In this document: positions 36,377 through 47,199 of the stretch, one piece after another
Layout: every line of letters starts with the position of its first letter
Position numbering within the stretch: the first letter of the stretch is position 1
NCBI GenBank assembly: GCA_018902385.1
Contig: JABSSW010000021.1
Location: forward strand, 62,001 to 126,000
Direction: 5' to 3'
Source: Physcia stellaris
Lineage: Eukaryota; Ascomycota; Lecanoromycetes; Caliciales; Physciaceae
Length of the DNA stretch: 64,000 nucleotides
Program-made: the position numbers and the translations under genes
Notes under the pieces: generated by a model
Seen by the model: the letters and a program-made list of their open reading frames with translations, nothing else
What the model was told of the DNA's origin: nothing
Database searches by the model: none

Positions 36377-37237
36377 TTACCCAAACACCAAAGCTCTAAC
36401 CTCGATACTTTCTCGTGGTTTGGCTCCTTCTGGGCTCCTTGGGTCCACAAACGCAGAATGTGGCACCCTGCCTCCCTTCTCACTGTCAAAGCACTGTAGC
36501 AGCAATCTCTCATCGTTCTCCATGCCAGACCAATAGTACCATTTCTCATCCGTATGGCTTCCCGATAGCGTCTCGCCAGTACGATCCTTGTAGCGATGTT
36601 CGACTGCGACCAATGCCTCGTTGGGAACTGTTGAGGAGTCGGCGAACGCTAGAGGAGTACACTGTACCGGTCCATTCAAGGGACGCCAGACATTGATAAT
36701 GCGGACTCGGCCTTTGAGAAGTTTTTCGGCTTCGTCAGGTAAGAGCTGCTTTACTCGCCCAATAGCTGCCTTTGTGGTTTGATCGATGTGGACGCGGAGG
36801 ACTGGAGGCCTGTCATTGCCAGCACGGCGGAGGGTATGATCAAAGATGAAGACTCGACTCGCGCCCTGGATGTGCTTCAGAAGAAGCTGTTCAACTTCTG
36901 GGTAGTAATTTGCTTTGATAGTCTCGTCAGAGTCGAAGTGGTTCTCAACGGATGGGCCAGTTTTCAAGGTGCTAAATGCGTTTTTGTCGAGGTTGAACTG
37001 TGACTCGCGACCGCGAATGTCTTGTATCTCGACGGGTAGGTCGAGATCACCAAAATTCCGTCTTGGCATACCCTCCGGTGGATCAACTCCGTTGGGATAG
37101 TTCCATGGCTTTGAGCCGTCGGTAGGTGGTGCAAAAAACTTGAGCTGAGCGATTACCGGGCCACGGGGGATATGGGAGGAATTTTGGTCGTCTCCAACCA
37201 TGGATGTCGAAGGACCGTTCTGTGCGCTTGTTGACAT
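36377..37237 (-). CDS. CmcJ/NvfI-type (AsaB-like) oxygenase
   Basis: This is a single exon of 286 residues, a normal length for the family. Diagnostic segments are YYPEVEQLLLKHIQGASRVFIFDHT, shortened here to its core GASRVFIFDHTLRR, then VHIDQT, RIINVWRPLNGPVQCTPLAF, WYYWSGM and a C-terminal PHSAFVDP. The family includes CmcJ of cephamycin biosynthesis and fungal NvfI and AsaB-like proteins, many of which act as iron(II)/2-oxoglutarate-dependent oxidases on secondary metabolites. The histidine-aspartate pair in VHIDQT and the later histidine fit metal binding. The substrate is unknown. No polyketide or peptide synthetase lies in the window, so it appears to stand alone. It is probably cytosolic. 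Confidence 0.85.
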   Translation of the reverse strand: MSTSAQNGPSTSMVGDDQNSSHIPRGPVIAQLKFFAPPTDGSKPWNYPNGVDPPEGMPRRNFGDLDLPVEIQDIRGRESQFNLDKNAFSTLKTGPSVENHFDSDETIKANYYPEVEQLLLKHIQGASRVFIFDHTLRRAGNDRPPVLRVHIDQTTKAAIGRVKQLLPDEAEKLLKGRVRIINVWRPLNGPVQCTPLAFADSSTVPNEALVAVEHRYKDRTGETLSGSHTDEKWYYWSGMENDERLLLQCFDSEKGGRVPHSAFVDPRSPEGAKPRESIEVRALVFG

Positions 37238-37949
37238 CGTTACTCTTCAGGTTTGATTGACTCGTGGGTAAGTAGGTGGAGCTCGGGAAAGCTGAAATTG
37301 AAAAGGGGAAACAGTGGGCATATGCTGTCTGCCTAAGGCTTTGTCATCATGTGAAGCCCCTCATTGGAGTTTCAGCAATCACCTCAGCCGAGAGCCTCCT
37401 GTGGCGTGTCTTGTGAATCATCAAACACACGATATCACTACCCTTATCTCTGGTCCCTCCGACCCACTACTACTGTCTTGTCTTGTGTGTCAAGCGGTTA
37501 GCCGAGGATTTCCTAGTAAAAACCGAGGTCGGATTTCAAGTTCAAGATTCCGGACAGAAAACTGATGTTTGAGTATCTATCCTGCCTCCACAAACCTGCA
37601 GGCATAGTTTATCACTCGCGGTGTCACACATTGTGGGAAGAGCTGAAGGCTGGGTCCCAAGTTTAAGATAATCTTTGCAAGCATATCTAGGGCTAACGAC
37701 CCGACTCGGTGATTGCCTCCTTCTGCTGCTGCGAATCGAGCTGATTGCTGAATGGAATAGAATCTTGACAGGCTCGAGTCAGACCCACACTCCAATTCAA
37801 AGTAATAGTTCCCTGCAGCTGACAGTCTAAGACTGCATCCTGATCAAAAGAAAGACCACGTACACATCTCGGCATCGAGAATGCCTTTCAGGTTGGATTT
37901 GACAAAGCGATATGGCTACGAACTCAAGGAAATAATATGAACATAGATT
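37238..37949. other. Intergenic
   Basis: Short open frames only, with no features. The left part is the likely promoter of the oxygenase gene. Confidence 0.4.
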
Positions 37950-38747
37950 TTAGACTGGCCTATGCCTGGCTTTCTCGATCAAGCAAGTAATCTTTACTTC
38001 TATGACTATACCTAAGTTGTTCGCAGACTCCGAACCCTGAATCACCAGTCCAGCCGGTACGTCAGGTGGTCGTCTTACTGGCACTGGTACGTATGGCGCT
38101 GGTCTCTCTGGCGGTTTTAAGGAATTTGAAGCTTTTTCGAAGTTCAGTTCGGAACTGTTGTCATCGTGGCACTCCGCAAAGCTAGGAGGACTATGCTCAA
38201 GAGCTTGCTCCGGATTTCCCAGTTCTCCACTATCTGGTACGCCTCTCAGCGGTGACCAAGCGCCACTAGGTTCGGTCAACGAACCAAATCTCTCGGAGCT
38301 CTGCCTAGATCTTCTTAAACCTGTCGGCATGATCGAGTTTGCAGCGCTAGCGTGGGATGACGGTAGCAACTCCGCCGTCTGAGCTTCTTCCTGTCGTACC
38401 ATCATCGTCCTGATGGATGGTGGCATTGGACTATAGACATTCGCTCGCATTTCAAGATCAACCCACCTTTCGCCCCCTCTAATGCTTGACGTACCCGCGT
38501 CAGCTCTACCGCCGAGTAATCGATGGAATTCAAAGGCCTCATCATGGTATAAATCTTTGATCTTTCGCGTAACGCCGATTTTACGGCAGATGTGTAAGAG
38601 GATCAGACCAGCGAAGCCGAACACGGCAAGACCAAGGAAGAAGTAGATGACGATCGAGAGTGGACCGATTGGAATGCAGCGGCTGATCAGAATGGGCTCA
38701 TCCGGGCATTCGGATTGGAAGTGGAGGAGTTGGTCGAATCGTACCAT
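37950..38747 (-). CDS. Single-pass membrane protein, unknown
   Basis: 265 residues in one exon. A strong membrane segment lies at about residues 27-50 (IGPLSIVIYFFLGLAVFGFAG), followed by a basic stretch (CRKIGVTRKIKD) that would face the cytosol. The rest is a disordered tail rich in Ser, Pro and Glu (PPERPAPYVPVPVRRPPDVP). No family is recognised. The architecture, a short outside part, one helix and a long disordered cytosolic tail, resembles small fungal surface proteins of unknown role. The first 26 residues have two cysteines and could be a shortened extracellular part. Confidence 0.5.
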   Translation of the reverse strand: MVRFDQLLHFQSECPDEPILISRCIPIGPLSIVIYFFLGLAVFGFAGLILLHICRKIGVTRKIKDLYHDEAFEFHRLLGGRADAGTSSIRGGERWVDLEMRANVYSPMPPSIRTMMVRQEEAQTAELLPSSHASAANSIMPTGLRRSRQSSERFGSLTEPSGAWSPLRGVPDSGELGNPEQALEHSPPSFAECHDDNSSELNFEKASNSLKPPERPAPYVPVPVRRPPDVPAGLVIQGSESANNLGIVIEVKITCLIEKARHRPV

Positions 38748-39387
38748 CTCGTGGGTAAATACGATCGCGGTTCTGGGTTAGGAAAATGTAGGTTTCCGAT
38801 CGGTATTTTGCGGATGCCTCTAGCTCCGAGATCTTCTGCGGTCGACTCGAACTGATAGGATTTGGGTTTTGAAAGGAGTGGGCACATTGTGTGCTATGAA
38901 AGATCTCTTTGTTTCGACGCTTTGCCTAAATGAACAATGCGACCAGCGAGGGTAGCTCCATCCGTCGAACAAAGGCCTCGTCAAAGGAGAGCAGCCATCA
39001 ATTGTTTGAGTAGGGAATAGTCCCACAAGCCCTGAATAATTTGGACTGCATGTCAAAGAAGGAGCCCTGATGGTTTTGAGAGTCACAGCTTTCCGTGATT
39101 CAGAGTCAGCATCTCCAGTCATCAATCAACATTGAGCTCTAAAGCATACGTTTCATGCCATTTTGACGAGATTGACGAGCCAAGCTTGGAAAATACATAC
39201 CCTAGATCATTATGTACACGAGGGGGAAAGAGTAGTTGGAACAAGTGAAGATATCAAGACTAATATAGTGCACAAAGGGTTCGCCTCAGTCTTGCCCCTG
39301 GATCAGACTACTTTGATCACCACCACTTCGGTCTAACCAATCGCCCAATTCCATAACCCAAAAATGCTTTCAAAATCAGCAAACACT
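38748..39387. other. Intergenic
   Basis: A 101-codon minus-strand frame (38820-39125) lacks features and may lie in the leader of the membrane-protein gene. Nothing else seen. Confidence 0.4.
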
Positions 39388-40284
39388 CTATAAATCTCGA
39401 CTAGGACGAGAGCGTCTCGAAAGCGGCGACGATCGCGAAGACTGAGACTGGGAAGTTTGGCGACTGTGCCGACTAGGAGGCCTTTCTCCTCTCCCCGATT
39501 CCTTCTTCAACCGTTCCCGGTCCTCGAGCGCCAACTGCTCCATGGTGCCAAAATAGCCCCATGTGCTAACGAAAACAGGCTGTCGGTCCGAATTCTCCCA
39601 TCTCGCATGCTTCAGAACGTAGTTCATCTTCGCCTTCCTCAAATTCTTGTACAGCTCCGAATCAGCGATCGCGCACGTCTTTCCATCGATGGGCACAAAG
39701 GCGCCTTCTCGCTGCAACTGCAGGAACATGGCGTGCGCTTGATGGACGTCCAGGCCCCCCTTCTTCTGTCTCTTCGGGAAGAAGCTCTCGAAGAACGGAC
39801 TTTCGCCGTGCAGCGGTCCCGGCAGGTTCGCATTGCCGTCGTTGTATAGCTCTTGATAGAGCGCGCAGTCTTGGAACGCTCGATCATCGCGGAATTCTTG
39901 CACCTCCTTGGCCCGTTTCCTCGCAAACGCTTTCACGATCCCTTTCAGGTCGTCCGCCTGCGCTGGATCTGGTTCCTCGCTCTCGGCATAAGAGCGATCG
40001 AGCAAAGGCTGGTAACAAATCGGACAATACCAGCCCTCTCCGCCGCCCTCGGAAGCCGGTGAGAGGAAAAGACGGAGACAGTCAGCGCCTATGGTCGTCC
40101 GGCAGCAAGCGGTTTTGAGTGCTGGTTCGTAGAGCGATGCATCGTCGGAGGGGCACCAGAAATCCTCGAGGCAGATCGGACAACTCCGCTCATTTTTCCT
40201 GAAGCCGAGGTGGTTTGTGATGATGCGTGTTTGGCTGCCGATGAGGACGCGGAGGGCGTCTTTGCGGGACTGGGAGGTCGTCAT
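39388..40284 (-). CDS. RING-finger protein
   Basis: 298 residues, one exon. The RING lies at residues 35-92: CPIC at 35-38, CC at 62-63, C71 in GADCL, and CPIC at 89-92 after the acidic/glycine loop SEGGGEG. RING domains bind two zinc ions and usually recruit ubiquitin-conjugating enzymes, so an E3 ubiquitin ligase role is likely from the family. A charged central part and an Arg/Ser-rich tail (SRHSRQTSQSQSSRSSPLSR) follow. It is closely related in the RING to the neighbour at 40796-41788 (both have LSP-SEGGG-G and a CP-C ending in LLDR or LIDR), so the pair is a tandem duplication on the same strand. Confidence 0.85.
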   Translation of the reverse strand: MTTSQSRKDALRVLIGSQTRIITNHLGFRKNERSCPICLEDFWCPSDDASLYEPALKTACCRTTIGADCLRLFLSPASEGGGEGWYCPICYQPLLDRSYAESEEPDPAQADDLKGIVKAFARKRAKEVQEFRDDRAFQDCALYQELYNDGNANLPGPLHGESPFFESFFPKRQKKGGLDVHQAHAMFLQLQREGAFVPIDGKTCAIADSELYKNLRKAKMNYVLKHARWENSDRQPVFVSTWGYFGTMEQLALEDRERLKKESGRGERPPSRHSRQTSQSQSSRSSPLSRRSRPSRDL

Positions 40285-40795
40285 GAGGATTTACGGTAGG
40301 GTTGTGAATGCTGCTTCGCAGGGGCTGTGGGTGATTCAAGTGAAGAGAATTATCAGGAGCGAGATATCTGTGAGAGAAGGGGTAGGAGGAGTGAACTCTC
40401 CTTTGACCACTTAGCTTTTACGTCGTCTTCCGTTCTTTTGTGAACAATGCCATTGTCTCTGGTTCCAGGTCTTTGGTGAAAAGAGCATTGTCGCTAGCTC
40501 GCGCATGGTACTAAGGACAAAGAGCCTCCCTGGGGCTTCCGTGGATGGTGGTTTCATTCAGGAGGTCACTCTGGGTCTGCGGCAGTGACGTGGGCTGGTA
40601 TTCACCGGGTATTCAATGACCTGTGAGTTCTTACCATCAACCTATGCACATTGGTATTGAGCATTTACACAACGCATAATATCATAGGCCGATAATATGA
40701 CATTATTGACTGACTCTACTTTTATTTTTCGCGTCAACGCGCTAAGGCCCTAGTAGTCTGGCAGCCATCAAACCCTCTCTCTATCGTGATTACTA
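40285..40795. other. Intergenic between the RING genes
   Basis: No gene seen. Confidence 0.5.
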
Positions 40796-41788
40796 CTATC
40801 TTGGAGTATACACGACAAAATTAAACCAAATTACAACCAGCAGAAACACAATGAACATGAGAGGCTCGCCATCAGGAAGCTCCTCATCGCCATCGTGGTG
40901 GGCTGTAGTTAGAGGCGTACCTGCCTGTACTGGTTGGTGACGTTCGCTGATTGGTTCAAGATCCTGGCGAGCGGATTGGAGATCTGCCTCCACTGTTCGG
41001 ATATCCTCGTGGGCTGATTGGAAATCTGTCTCAGCTGTTTGGAGAAGTTCGCGCATCGAGGCTACTTGGGAACTTGACTCTGCATAGGCTCTCGTTTCGA
41101 GAAAGAGCTCGTCGTCATTTCTGCCAGGGCGAGCTGTCGCCACAGGCAAACCATTTTCCAAGTCCTGACGATTACGCAAAGAATCATCGTTGTGGCCATT
41201 GTGGGCTCTTGCCGGGGATTCTCCATCATAGGCTGGCCAGTGCAGACCATCAAAGTTGTGTCTCCCTCGGGGGAAGCCAAGCAATTCATCGTCGAATAAC
41301 GGTTCACCTCGCTCGTCCGCCGAGCTTTGAACTGCACGCCACAGGGCCATACTATGATAAGCACGCCTTGTAACCAGCCCCACACGTGGTAGTGGTGGAG
41401 TAGGTTCAATAAGTGGCCATCGATCGATGAGCTGCTTGCGGCAGAATGGACAGGTGTGTCCACCGCCGCCCCCTTCAGAGTGAGGAGATAACCAGGTCTT
41501 GAGGCAGTTTTCGCCGATGAACCGACCGCAGCAGTCGAGTTTCAGAGCAACCTCAGAGGGTTCGGTTTCACCGGATGGCCAAAGGCTCTCCCTGCACACA
41601 GCACATTTCTGATCGGATTCGTCGGCTGGAGGTTCGTCCATGGGGGCGCGTGGCAAGCCTGCGATGAAGACTCGAAGAAGTGCAAGCTGACTCTCAGAGC
41701 CTATCTGAGGATTGCGAAGGCTTCGGAGGAATGCATCGTGATTGTGCGTTATACGCCCTTCGTTGTTGCTGTTGCTACCAGTCTCCAT
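40796..41788 (-). CDS. RING-finger protein with C-terminal membrane anchor
   Basis: 330 residues, one exon. The RING spans residues 62-116: CAVC, then CC at 86-87, C95 in GENCL, and CPFC at 113-116. Residues 235-285 form a probable coiled coil (QTAETDFQSAHEDIRTVEAD with a heptad-like pattern). The last 22 residues are hydrophobic (MFIVFLLVVIWFNFVVY), typical of tail-anchored proteins inserted into the ER or another internal membrane with the RING facing the cytosol. It is probably an E3 ubiquitin ligase acting at a membrane. The RING paralogue at 39388-40284 lacks the anchor. Confidence 0.85.
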   Translation of the reverse strand: METGSNSNNEGRITHNHDAFLRSLRNPQIGSESQLALLRVFIAGLPRAPMDEPPADESDQKCAVCRESLWPSGETEPSEVALKLDCCGRFIGENCLKTWLSPHSEGGGGGHTCPFCRKQLIDRWPLIEPTPPLPRVGLVTRRAYHSMALWRAVQSSADERGEPLFDDELLGFPRGRHNFDGLHWPAYDGESPARAHNGHNDDSLRNRQDLENGLPVATARPGRNDDELFLETRAYAESSSQVASMRELLQTAETDFQSAHEDIRTVEADLQSARQDLEPISERHQPVQAGTPLTTAHHDGDEELPDGEPLMFIVFLLVVIWFNFVVYTPR

Positions 41789-43135
41789 GTTTGCTGTTCT
41801 TTTGCGGTCTTTTTGAAAATGTTGTTTCTTTTGCGATCTCTTTGGAACTGTTGGCGGGATTTCTTGGAGATCAACGATGGAGAAGCTGGGTATTTGGTTT
41901 GAGAGCTTCTCTTATAGTTGAGCGAGCATGCAAGCGCAGTGCATTGTGATGCAAGACCGCAGGCCATCACTCATCACTCTTGGCCCAGTTTCCTGCCACT
42001 CGTCACTTTCATGACATCTGAGAAATCTGCTTCGTATTTTGTAAAACAATAGCTTTGTTTGCGTAGTAGTCGTTGACTATGGATTCGACTAGACAAAGCA
42101 AATACCGAGTTCGGGAAGATCGCAGGAAATGTCCAACAACCATTTCGTCTGAGCAAGATTGTTGCTTGGTATTGTTAGACCTGAGTTGGATGGGTGATGT
42201 GTATTTCTTTCATTTTCAGTCTTTGCGTATCCGTTAAAGCCTCGAGCTCAAGAAGCTACAATGCTCCATGTTAAAGCCTTCAGCCGTATTACACGTTTAG
42301 GCACGAACACAAGAGCGGAGAAGGTATAATTAGAAGATAGAATGATGACTTCAATAGCCCTACCTATTACATCTCTGCAATGTATGCTTAGTCTGATCAA
42401 GTAGCAGAGCTGATACCTGGTACGTCTCGTACAAGCCTGAAGCCAAGCTGAAATGGAGCTACTCTAGATGTTCGGGATCAAATCGGCCCGGGTCGAGAGG
42501 AACTCCTCGGAAGTGCCAACGGTCGGGTGGGCATCCACCACTTCAGACGAAAGCAGAGCACCCATGTCCGAATTGTACCAGGACAAGTCCTCTTTACGTA
42601 CGATGATCAGTGAATGCTGAGACCATGCTGAGACACGTGCGCATCAGCGTGGATCTGCGAGCACTCTGCACGAGCAATTCTCAAGCTGCGCTGGTGGCGA
42701 CCCGACTTTGGCATCCCCGAAAACATTTCTGAGCAAGGCTGTTGAAGTGCAACTGCTCGGACGATAGATCAATACAGCATGGCTGATAGACTGTTGAAGC
42801 GACCTTTCCAACCTCTTCGGACTTTCGGCATTCAAGGCACACTCGATCAAGGATGAACAAGCGCGGTACTTTGCAGACAAGGCTGAGGCTGAACTCCAAC
42901 TGCCAATCAACTTCCTGAAACGGCTCGTTCCTGCAAGCCACCAAAGAGTCGGGGTTACATCGAAGATTCCTACAAGGCTATGCGGCTCTTCCAACAGTCT
43001 GAAGTCTACTCTTCGAGCAGCTCTTAAAACTCTCGATGGAGCTTCCCATTGTCGATGCGCCATCGCGCATTCAATCTAATGCGAGAACACATGCCGCCAT
43101 AGCTTTTTTATTCTTTGCAAAGAATCCCATCCACA
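41789..43135. other. Intergenic, possible gene remnant
   Basis: A 139-codon minus-strand frame (42644-43063) lies head to head with the next gene, only 73 bases away. It overlaps another minus-strand frame and has no clear domain. I cannot tell a remnant from chance. The rest shows nothing. Confidence 0.35.
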
Positions 43136-46100
43136 ATGGACATGAGTCAGCTGGACCCCAAAAGCGAAAGCAAGAGCACGGGTACCGAGACTGCGAGGTA
43201 TCTGCAGGAAGGCGGATTTGTTGTCGTGGACCCGTCACTTGGAAACGATACCTCGGTTGAGTAGGATTTGATCACAATCTCCAATTTCAACTGTTCGCTG
43301 ATTGTCTAAAGTATTGTCGCGGTCCCGGCGGTCGGCGCTGATCCAAGGACGACTTGGGTTCCCTACGACTTGGTACGCACGAGAGGACACACCAAGACGC
43401 AAGAAGATGCCTCGTCACCGCCACTTTTATCACGAATATTAAGCAGAGCGCTGCATTCGATGACCGAATCGTCTCAACAAGATACTCTCAGCGTTCAAGA
43501 CCTAGAGGTCGAAGATCGCAACAAGTCTCGCGGTCTATGGCTGACAAGCGAGCTGAGGAGGAAGGTGCCGCAGGCGAGAGTTCTCTTGTATGACCATGGA
43601 AATATGAAAGATGGGGATACCCTTGAAACATTGGCATATCGTCTCCTCAGAAAGCTATCGCAAGCACGCAAAGCTGGCCTCGGATTTCAAGATCGGCACC
43701 CAGGTCCTCGGCCAATATTCTTCATCTGTCACAGTACTGGGGGCCTTGTTGCTAAACAAGCGCTCGTGGAAGCCCACAACGAAATTTTTTTTGCGCCTAT
43801 CGTCGAAGATAGTTATGGTATGACGTTCCTAGCCACGCCGCACCAAGGATCTGCCTATCTGTCTTCTAAAGAATTCTGGCCTAGTATACGGCGCGTCATG
43901 AACTTGCACTATGACGTGCCTGATAGCCTACAACGTCAATTTCGCATCGGTGGTGATGAGCTGCAGAAACTAGCAAGAGATTTTGCGAGATGTTCAACCG
44001 ATCTGCGAATTAATACATACTACGAGACCTCGGACTCGGACTTGGCTTTCATACCGGCAAACGACAACACCCCAAGGTCATACCATGGTTTCATTACCTC
44101 GATATCATCTGCCATTCTCGACTACGAACAAGAGTCAGAGACACCATTGTCCAGCGACCACGCGGGTTGTGCAACTTTTCAAGGAGATGATGACCTGAGG
44201 GCGACATTCATATTGGAGCTTCGTAAAGCTGTACTTTCAGCGAAGGACTTGTCTGAGATCGAACATTATGGTATTGATCTAGAGACCGAGGTTAAAGTCG
44301 AGGTAAATGGTTTCTTCAAAGATGCTACTTCATCTATCAAACTGTGGACATCATGCAAAACTCTCAAAGAATATCTAGAGCAAGGGTAGGTCTTGTCAAG
44401 GTCTACGTTCCTTTCTTTCAATTAGTTATTTAAAGCAGTAAGACATACCGCACGGCGCTCCGTGTAGGAGACTTCTCGCAACCCAATGCTCAACCGGGTT
44501 TGCAAATGCTGACTTCGAAACGACGAATAGGCCGAATGGGCTTCTCGAAGCACGTATGAGGGAAGCTCAGGATGCGGCCAAGACGTCCTCTACCATTATG
44601 GGATCCAAAGAACAGAAGAACGATCAAAATAAACCCAGGACCGGCATTCAATTAAACAATCGGACCCAAGCTAAGGTTCATAATGTCATCCAACGCGATG
44701 CATTGTCGGCTGCTTATAGAACCAGCTCGAATGATGGCATAACATTTTCCGACCCAAAGCGAAACCTGAAATCAGTCCTTGCGAATCCAGCAGCTCTGGC
44801 TGATCCGCGTCCTCCGCTACCAGCTATGAAACAGCTTGCATTGACATGGATACATATACCTTATACGCACACAGGGTGGGTTCGTCAAGTGCTTGCTCGA
44901 GTCTCAAAAGATCGCCAACTCGATATGCATTCAGAATTCCTCAAACAGGAGCACTGGGCTTCAAACCATAATCAAGGAAGACATGCCGCACCGCATGCCA
45001 AATTTATCAAGTCCGCTTTTGTTGATCTTAGCAGAAGCGATAGTCAACCGCAAGCTGGCAACGGCAGGATTGCAGTCTACGTACGTACGTTCCTACCAAT
45101 AGGTCTCATCTGTATCCCTGACTGACAAGAAAGTTGAAAGCTTCAATATGTGCGTATGACCATGATAAATCGTGTGCCGTTGCGAAGTCGACTAAATTTC
45201 TAGCAGCTACATTGGGATACTTATAGACGTCTAGTAGAACGGCGCGCCGTAATCACACGTCGGCTAGAACAAGCGAGGGTCAGACCTATTCATGAGAATA
45301 TCAAATTTGCAGAGTCCATCGAATCGAAGATGATTTGGGAGTATATTGGGGCGGAATCTCCCTTTCATTGTCGCAGGACGCTGGATCAGTACGGCTATCC
45401 CAATCTAAGATCCACCAAGGCTAGAGATGATGACCAGATGCTCTGGAAAAGGACGAGGCCTCCATCTATCAAAGCGCCGAAACTATCGCACGGGAAAGAT
45501 CATCACGACCATCAGACCACTGCAAAAATACATAGTCTGCGGGACATGCTCATGTCTTTCGTTCAGAAACAAAACAAGACAATCAATCAAGAAGTAGAGC
45601 CACCAGCAGGAAGCTCTAAGTTACATGATCAAGGCGGTAATGTTCTGATGGTCGACCAACTATGGCTCTGGGTGTTGGACAACAATACCGTTGTTACCTT
45701 TTTCCCAAAAAAGGAAGCCATGCTTTCGGAAGGCAGGCTCTATCAGCAGGCAGATTTGTACGACGATATCTACAATGAAGTCAATTCAGGCTTGCAGAAT
45801 ATACCGGACGCCGAGACCTTCGCTTGTCGGATATTGCAACGAGCAGTGACAATACTGCTAGATCGGACCGCTCACCGGCATCTGCAGGTCCTCCGGATAT
45901 ACGAGGAGTCTATCAGCATATTGGTAAGTCACTTGGAGCGTCCCAATGCAACTTTTAATGCATTTTTCTGACTGTCAAGACAGATTGAACGCATGACGAA
46001 ATCTTACAAATCATTTCGAAAAGAAGGCTTCAGTGTCAGACCAGATGTCTACGATCGTAACAAAGATGGAGCACCAATGACTTCGGATGAAAAGCAAGAG

Positions 46101-47199
46101 AGAGATCAGGAGGTTGAAAAGCAGAGCAAAGGAGATTTCTCTTCGTTATTGGAGCTCAGGGATATATACGATGAGCTTCATACCATAATGAAATTATTCA
46201 AAGAGCAGAAAAGCACTCTAACATCCATGGCAAAGCACTATGGAGGCCCTACTTGGCCTATCGAGAGCCAAGGCACAAATATGGACCCCCGCAGCCCGGG
46301 CCGCGAAGGAACTGAAGCACAGACAATTGTTCGGGAAGGCATGAAACATCTCGAAGAGGCGTATCGAAGCATCACAGCCTTCGAAACAAATGTCAGAGAT
46401 ATGATCGAGAATTCCGAGAATGCAGAGAAAGCTGTAAGTGGTGACCTCATGGCTTTGATTGTCTCTGACGATATCTACAGTACAGTAGTCTCCTGGATAT
46501 CAAGCAGAAGCAAGCTAATGTTGACGAATCCCGGTTGGCGAGATCTCAGGTCGACGCTACTGCTAAGCAAGGCAGATCTATTATGGTTTTTACAATCTTC
46601 ACCATCATCTTCGTTGGTCTTCACTCCAATTCGTAACTAACCGAACCTACTAACGCGTGTATAGCTTCCCCTTTCGTTCTTTACTTCTGTTTTCGGTATG
46701 AATGCTCGAGAGTGGTCTGACCCTAATGGGGCACCACCGCTTCATAGTATTGTCAGATTCATTGGTAAGCTTCTTAAATTTCTGGGTCGGCAAACTGTCT
46801 TACCGGTCATCTCTAGGCCCAATCTCAGTCGGAGTGATCTTCTTTGCATTAACTCTAGCTTTCAGTAACACAGTTCGATCAATCGCTGTTGTGGCTCGAA
46901 AAGTGATTCTCGGTATCATACATGACCTTTACCCCGTTGTTGCTTGGCCACTAGGGAAAGCCTACCGGATAGGCTCGGCGGTCTATGTATTTACCCCTTT
47001 TTCATTCTTGCAAAAGAGGATTTCTCGGCGCTATCTGCACGATGAGGAACAAAGCATCGGGAAAGACTTTGACGTTTGGGAAGACTACGCGACTCCATTG
47101 CATATGTCGTCGAGAGACCTAGCAAGCGAAAACTCTCGGGTGCTGAGCGCCAGAAGGCTTTCGTGGAAAAAGAAGATTAAAGGCGAAAAAAGCTTCTAG
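43136..47199 (+). CDS. Alpha/beta-hydrolase fused to a CorA-like membrane domain, nine exons
   Basis: The exons are 43136-43260, 43312-44385, 44468-45080, 45141-45149, 45207-45923, 45984-46433, 46481-46612, 46665-46764 and 46817-47199. They sum to 3,603 bases, exactly 1,200 residues plus stop. The N-terminal part is a PGAP1/DUF676-like alpha/beta-hydrolase: IVAVPAVGADPRTTW (43-57), the nucleophile elbow CHSTGG with Ser183, and TFLATPHQG (213-221). The C-terminal half has the fungal CorA-like signatures LQYLHWDTYRRL, RRTLDQ (about 663), VDQLWLW (756-762), a first membrane segment (1029-1050), an intact GMN motif (1051-1053) and a second segment (1077-1092). Hydrolases of this type are known as N-terminal domains of fungal NLR-like proteins, but no NACHT or NB-ARC domain is present here. 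The most uncertain joint is 44385 to 44468. It probably sits in a membrane; whether it moves magnesium is open. Confidence 0.8.
45141..45149 (+). other. Nine-base microexon (CTTCAATAT)
   Basis: It is flanked by GAAAG on the left and GTGCGT on the right. Including it gives IAVY-LQY-LHWDTYRR, which aligns with IVLF-MPY-LHYETHR of the ankyrin/CorA protein in this window. Skipping it keeps the frame but deletes the three aligned residues. Both introns (60 and 57 bases) have branch-like sites (CTGAC, ACTAA). Confidence 0.65.

Noticed and set aside
42644-43063. Divergently transcribed 139-codon gene next to the hydrolase gene
   Set aside because: It overlaps another frame on the same strand and lacks any recognisable motif; kept only as a remark in the intergenic entry.
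44386-45080. Nucleotide-binding (NACHT or NB-ARC) domain in the hydrolase/CorA protein
   Set aside because: No Walker A or Walker B motif is seen between the hydrolase and the CorA-like part.
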